Shown one piece after another: positions 60,427-64,000 of a stretch of DNA of 64,000 bases. This DNA comes from Ferrovibrio sp965278975 (GTDB lineage: Bacteria > Pseudomonadota > Alphaproteobacteria > Ferrovibrionales > Ferrovibrionaceae). The position numbers and the translations under genes are program-made. A model generated the notes under the pieces. The model did no database searches. It saw only the letters and a program-made list of their open reading frames with translations, and was not told the origin of the DNA. Location: positions 2,790,001-2,854,000 of the forward strand of contig NZ_OZ257126.1 in the NCBI RefSeq assembly GCF_965278975.1, in the 5' to 3' direction. Positions within the stretch are counted from its first letter, which is position 1; each line of letters starts with the position of its first letter.

Positions 60427-61877
60427 CCGATCCGCAGGTTGGTATCATGATGCTGGTGGCGTTCCTTTTCGCCATCGCCTTCGGGTTTCCCATTGCTTTC
60501 ACCCTCATGGCCATGGGGGTCGGATTCGGCTACTACGCCATGGGTGACCATATTTTCCAGCTTTTCGTGCAGCGCACCTTCTCCGTCATGGCCAATGACG
60601 TGTTGATCTCGGTGCCATTGTTCCTGTTCATGGGCTACATCGTCGAGCGTGCCAATATCCTCGATCGATTATTCCTGAGTATCGAGTTGGCGGCGAAACA
60701 CATACCCGGTTCGCTTGCCGTTGCCACCCTGCTCACCTGCGCGCTGTTTGCCACTGCCACTGGTATCGTTGGCGCCGTGGTGACGCTGATGAGCCTGCTG
60801 GCTTTGCCTTCCATGCTGCGTGCCGGCTACGACAAGAAGCTGGCAACCGGCGTGGTCTGCGCCGGTGGCTGTCTCGGCATCCTGATTCCGCCAAGCGTGC
60901 TGCTGATCCTCTATGGTGCCACGGCTGGCGTCTCGGTGGTGAAGCTGTATGCCGGTGCTTTCTTCCCGGGCCTGATGCTGGCCGGCCTTTACATGCTTTA
61001 TGTGGTCGGCCGCGCTGTCCTCAATCCGCAACTGGCACCGAAGCCGCCGAAGGAAATCCTGGACGTGCCATTCACCCAGGTGATGTGGGCTTTGTTCACC
61101 TCCTTCGTGCCGCTGGCGGCGCTGATCATCTCGGTGCTGGGTGCCATTCTTGCCGGCCTTGCCACGCCGACGGAAGCGGCGGCGGTGGGTGCCGCCGGTG
61201 CCATCGTGCTGGCCATCGCCTATCGCAGCTTCAGTATCGATAAGCTTAAGGAGTCGGTATTCCTCACCGCCCGTTCGGCGGCGATGGTCTGCTGGCTGTT
61301 TGTCGGTTCGGCTACCTTCTCGGCGGTGTTCGCCTACCTGAATGGTCATGAAGTGGTGAAGGACCTGATCGATTATCTCGATCTTTCCAGCACGCAGTTC
61401 ATGTTGCTGGCGCAGTTCCTGATCTTCCTGCTCGGCTGGCCGCTGGAATGGACCGAGATCATTGTCATCTTCGTGCCGATCTTCCTGCCGTTGTTGCAGC
61501 ATTATGGCGTCGATCCGCTGTTCTTCGGCATCCTGGTGGCGTTGAATCTGCAAACCTCGTTCCTCACGCCACCGGTGGCGATGGCGGCCTTCTACTGCAA
61601 GGGCGTAGCGCCGAAGAATGTCTCCATTGATGAGATTTTCGCCGGCATCTACCCCTTCGTCGCCATCGTGCTGGTGGCCATGGCGCTGCTGTATTTCTTC
61701 CCGGAAATCGCACTCTGGCTGCCCGAGCAGCTTTATGGCGGGGGAGGCGGCTCCGGTTCGGAAAATGTCATCCCGGTGGATGGCTTGCCTGTAGGCGTTG
61801 AAAATAGCGGCGATCTGGCGGTGCCAGACACACCGGAAGAGGAGGGCGGCGAAGTCGCCTTGCCGGAAGAAGATTAG
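60423..61877 (+). CDS. TRAP transporter large permease (DctM type) with acidic C-tail
   Basis: This 484-residue, twelve-helix sodium-coupled permease shows the DctM features VVCAGGCLGILIPPSVLLILYGATAG, GILAGLATPTEAAAVGAAGA-like repeats, and QTSFLTPPVAMAAFYCKGVAP. The last about 55 residues form a Gly-rich then acidic tail (GGGGSGSENV, ending PEEEGGEVALPEED) not typical for DctM, where the chain normally ends soon after the last helix. With dctP- and dctQ-type genes it makes a full TRAP system for an organic acid. Confidence 0.92.
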   Translation: MTDPQVGIMMLVAFLFAIAFGFPIAFTLMAMGVGFGYYAMGDHIFQLFVQRTFSVMANDVLISVPLFLFMGYIVERANILDRLFLSIELAAKHIPGSLAVATLLTCALFATATGIVGAVVTLMSLLALPSMLRAGYDKKLATGVVCAGGCLGILIPPSVLLILYGATAGVSVVKLYAGAFFPGLMLAGLYMLYVVGRAVLNPQLAPKPPKEILDVPFTQVMWALFTSFVPLAALIISVLGAILAGLATPTEAAAVGAAGAIVLAIAYRSFSIDKLKESVFLTARSAAMVCWLFVGSATFSAVFAYLNGHEVVKDLIDYLDLSSTQFMLLAQFLIFLLGWPLEWTEIIVIFVPIFLPLLQHYGVDPLFFGILVALNLQTSFLTPPVAMAAFYCKGVAPKNVSIDEIFAGIYPFVAIVLVAMALLYFFPEIALWLPEQLYGGGGGSGSENVIPVDGLPVGVENSGDLAVPDTPEEEGGEVALPEED

Positions 61878-61885
61878 AGGCAATG

Positions 61886-61920
61886 GAACCCCGGGAGAGA
61901 ATCCCGGGGTTCTTTGTTTT
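61886..61920 (+). terminator. Intrinsic terminator of the TRAP operon
   Basis: An 11-base-pair stem (GAACCCCGGGA with TCCCGGGGTTC) with a GAGAA loop is followed by TTTGTTTT. It begins eight bases after the large-permease stop. Confidence 0.92.
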
Positions 61921-62026
61921 CCGGGGAACATTAAGCCGATTTAATCTGGCGTTCAGGTGCCATGGAGCCGGCGCTTCTTATGTTGCAAGGGACCGAACAC
62001 CCCTCGGCAACAACAGGAGCTGACCC

Positions 62027-63490
62027 ATGTCGCTGAAACGCACCCTTGCCGCCATCCTGCTCGCCAGCACCGTGCTGTCCGGCACCGGCGGCTATCTCGT
62101 CGCCCGCGCGCAATCGAATGGCGGGCCGCTGAATCTGCCGGCCGTTCCGGCGCCGGTGCAGGTGCAGGCCGCCCGGCCCGGCTTTGCCGATCTGGTGGAG
62201 AAGGTGAAGCCGGCGGTGGTGAATATCGCCACCACGGAGAAGGCGGAAGCCAGGCCGCGCCGCGCCCCCGAGCCGCCGGCCTCGATGGAGGATTTCTTCC
62301 GCCAGTTCATGGAACAGCAGCAGCGCCCGCGCGGGCCGCAGCATGCGCTGGGTTCCGGCTTCATCATCGATCCGGCTGGCTACATCGTCACCAACAACCA
62401 TGTGGTGGAAGGTGCCAGCAAGATCGTGGTGACCCTGGAAGACGGCAGCGAGCATCCCGCCACCGTGAAGGGCCGCGACCCCAAGACCGATGTGGCCTTG
62501 TTGAAGATCGATGCCGCCAAGCCGCTGCCCTATGTCGCTTTCGGCAATTCCGATACGGCCCGGGTCGGCGATTGGGTGATCGCGGTTGGCAATCCGTTCG
62601 GGCTCGGCGGCTCGGTCACGGCCGGTATCCTTTCGGCGCGCGGCCGCGACCTCAACAACAGCCCCTATGACAGCTTCCTGCAAATCGACGCGCCGATCAA
62701 TCCGGGCAATTCCGGCGGCCCGATCTTCGATGCGGCGGGTAATGTCATTGGTATTTCCACGGCCATTTATTCGCCGAGCGGCGGTTCTGTCGGCATCGGC
62801 TTCGGCGTGCCGGCCAACATGGCACAGCAGATCGTTGCCCAGTTGCAAGCCGGCGGCAAGGTGGAGCGCGGCTGGCTTGGCGTCAGCATGCAGCCGCTGA
62901 CCGAAACGCTGGCCAAAGCGCTTGGCCGCCCGAATACCCATGGCGTGCTGGTGAATGATGTGTTGGCCGATGGCCCCGCCGCCAAGGCTGGTTTGCAGCA
63001 GGGCGATATCGTCACCGCCGTGAATGGCCGCGCGGTGCAGGATGCCCGCGATCTTGCCACCCAGGTGGCGGGGCTGAAGGCAGGCGACAATGCCAAGCTG
63101 ACCTACTGGCGCGAGGGCCGCGAGAAGGTGCTGGCCGTCACCATCGGCAGCCAGCCGGCGGACCAGACGGCAGCGGCCAGCGATGCCGATGGCGGCGAGG
63201 CCAAGGTGGGCCTCAGCCTGGCACCGCTGAACCCGGAAATGCGTGGCCGGCTGGGCCTCGATAATGCCGCCAAGGGCGTCGTGGTGTCCGAGGTGACACC
63301 GAGCAGCAAGGCCGAGGATAGCGGCGTGCGGCCGGGCGACCTGATCGTCGGTATCGCCGGCAAGCCGGTGGCGACGCCTTCCCAGGCCGTGGCCGCGATC
63401 AAGGCGGCGCAGCATGAGAAGAAGGAAGCGGTGCCTCTGCTGGTGAACCGGGCCGGCACCACCTATTACTTGGCGCTCCAGCTCACCTGA
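62027..63490 (+). CDS. degP: DegP/HtrA-type periplasmic serine protease
   Basis: This 487-residue protein has a signal peptide (MSLKRTLAAILLASTVLSGTGGYLVARAQ) and a trypsin-like domain with the catalytic triad His (TNNHVVEGA), Asp (KTDVALLKI) and Ser (NPGNSGGPIF). Two PDZ domains follow, starting near GWLGVSMQPLTETLAKALG and VGLSLAPLNPEMRGRLGLD. It degrades or holds misfolded periplasmic proteins. A terminator separates it from the response-regulator gene, but a functional link in envelope stress response is common in alphaproteobacteria. Confidence 0.94.
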   Translation: MSLKRTLAAILLASTVLSGTGGYLVARAQSNGGPLNLPAVPAPVQVQAARPGFADLVEKVKPAVVNIATTEKAEARPRRAPEPPASMEDFFRQFMEQQQRPRGPQHALGSGFIIDPAGYIVTNNHVVEGASKIVVTLEDGSEHPATVKGRDPKTDVALLKIDAAKPLPYVAFGNSDTARVGDWVIAVGNPFGLGGSVTAGILSARGRDLNNSPYDSFLQIDAPINPGNSGGPIFDAAGNVIGISTAIYSPSGGSVGIGFGVPANMAQQIVAQLQAGGKVERGWLGVSMQPLTETLAKALGRPNTHGVLVNDVLADGPAAKAGLQQGDIVTAVNGRAVQDARDLATQVAGLKAGDNAKLTYWREGREKVLAVTIGSQPADQTAAASDADGGEAKVGLSLAPLNPEMRGRLGLDNAAKGVVVSEVTPSSKAEDSGVRPGDLIVGIAGKPVATPSQAVAAIKAAQHEKKEAVPLLVNRAGTTYYLALQLT

Positions 63491-63505
63491 ACCCCGAACC
63501 CTGCG

Positions 63506-63537
63506 CCGGGGCGGTTGCCAAGCCGCCCCGGTGTTTT
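63506..63537 (+). terminator. Intrinsic terminator after degP
   Basis: A 9-base-pair GC-only stem (CCGGGGCGG with CCGCCCCGG) with an 8-base loop is followed by TGTTTTA. It lies 15 bases after the degP stop. Confidence 0.8.
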
Positions 63538-63548
63538 ATCCTGAGCCC

Positions 63549-64000
63549 ATGAAATTCCTGCTCGTCGAAGACAATCCCCAGGTGGCGCAGTTCGTGCGCA
63601 AGGGCCTGGCTGAATCCGGCCATGTGGCGGACCATGCCGATAATGGCCGCGATGGATTGTTTCTTGCCACCACCGAGAAATACGACGCCATCATCCTCGA
63701 CCGCATGCTGCCTGGCGGCATTGATGGCCTGGGCATCATCGAGGCATTGCGCCGCACCGGCAATGCCACGCCGATCCTGATTCTCTCGGCGCTGGCCGAT
63801 GTCGATGAACGCATCCGTGGCCTCAAGGCCGGTGGCGACGACTATCTCACCAAGCCTTTTGCCTATGGCGAACTGGAAGCCCGGCTACTGGCGCTGACCC
63901 GCCGCGCCCAGCCGGGCGCTGCCGACACCCAGTTGCAGGTGGCTGACCTGAGCCTCAATCTGCTCAGCCGCAAGGCGGCCAGGGCGGGCCAGCCCATTGC
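63549..64000 (+). CDS. OmpR-type response regulator, 3' end outside the window
   Basis: The 150 readable codons encode a full receiver (MKFLLVEDNPQVAQFVRKGLAESGH, phospho-acceptor D51 in ILDRMLPGGIDG, the conserved K in LTKPFAYGELEAR) and the start of the winged-helix output domain (LQVADLSLNLLSRKAARAGQPI). The frame is still open at position 64000. Its ATG lies 12 bases beyond the degP terminator, so it needs its own promoter or read-through. A partner histidine kinase is likely beyond the edge. Confidence 0.9.
   Translation, partial: MKFLLVEDNPQVAQFVRKGLAESGHVADHADNGRDGLFLATTEKYDAIILDRMLPGGIDGLGIIEALRRTGNATPILILSALADVDERIRGLKAGGDDYLTKPFAYGELEARLLALTRRAQPGAADTQLQVADLSLNLLSRKAARAGQPI

Noticed and set aside
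1..64000. CRISPR arrays, tRNA or rRNA genes, insertion sequences, prophage or integrase
   Set aside because: No regularly spaced direct repeats, no cloverleaf or rRNA-like stretches, and no transposase or recombinase motifs were found on reading both strands.

Overview
The window is one contiguous, GC-rich chromosomal stretch that is almost fully coding. It carries about 62 protein genes, one of them cut off by the right edge, and I see no rRNA, tRNA, CRISPR array, integrase or transposase. The gene set points to an alphaproteobacterium, probably Rhodospirillales-like: the folP-glmM-thiD order, trxB followed by a LysR gene, a MocR regulator, TRAP and AEC carriers, a periplasmic formate dehydrogenase with the DUF3305/DUF3306 accessory block, and very short spacers with ATGA/GTGA overlaps. 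The genus cannot be fixed from sequence reading alone.

Positions 1-18400 form a formate dehydrogenase (FDH) island. A tungstate importer (tupBCA, minus strand) is divergent from fdhD, which leads a tightly packed accessory operon (biotin/lipoate-ligase-like protein, three poorly known families, DUF3306). The structural operon follows: an unusual HTH-TorD fusion, a small Tat-signal protein, fdhA, fdhB, fdhC and a strong terminator. Next come a periplasmic WD40 propeller, a 46-residue membrane protein and a cytochrome c (the last two on the minus strand), a four-cluster ferredoxin-type accessory protein, mobB and moeA. Together these can import W (or Mo), build and sulfurate the cofactor, chaperone and export FdhA, and pass electrons from formate to quinone. 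Candidate operator sites of one type (CWACAAA, 4 bases, TTTGTAG) lie in front of tup/fdhD, in front of the HTH-TorD/fdhA operon and, in weaker form, in front of the 46-residue gene.

Positions 18400-26600 hold fumC, a TauE-type permease, a TetR/GST divergent pair with a 28-base perfect palindrome, and a MacA-MacB-outer-membrane efflux operon. Positions 26700-37700 hold a hybrid histidine kinase, a three-gene operon (degenerate MBL protein, APH-like kinase, enolase-like protein lacking the usual active-site His), arfB, a KdpDE-like two-component pair without kdpABC, an MFS carrier, a GFA protein and an Lrp regulator. Positions 37800-44300 hold a large hypothetical gene, trxB, LysR, a membrane PAS kinase and a candidate structured RNA ending in an intrinsic terminator. 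Positions 44300-53800 hold a HAD phosphatase, msrP, dps, folP-glmM-thiD, a lactate-permease-like gene with a MocR regulator, a DUF1127 protein and a PhzF protein. Positions 53900-64000 hold a GNAT enzyme, a crotonase-fold protein with a downstream TetR, a triple-hotdog protein, an AEC carrier, a complete TRAP transporter, a DegP protease and the start of an OmpR-type response regulator.

The best candidates for something undescribed are the HTH-TorD fusion with its shared operator, the enolase-like/kinase/MBL operon, the structured RNA near 44.1-44.26 kb and the triple-hotdog protein.
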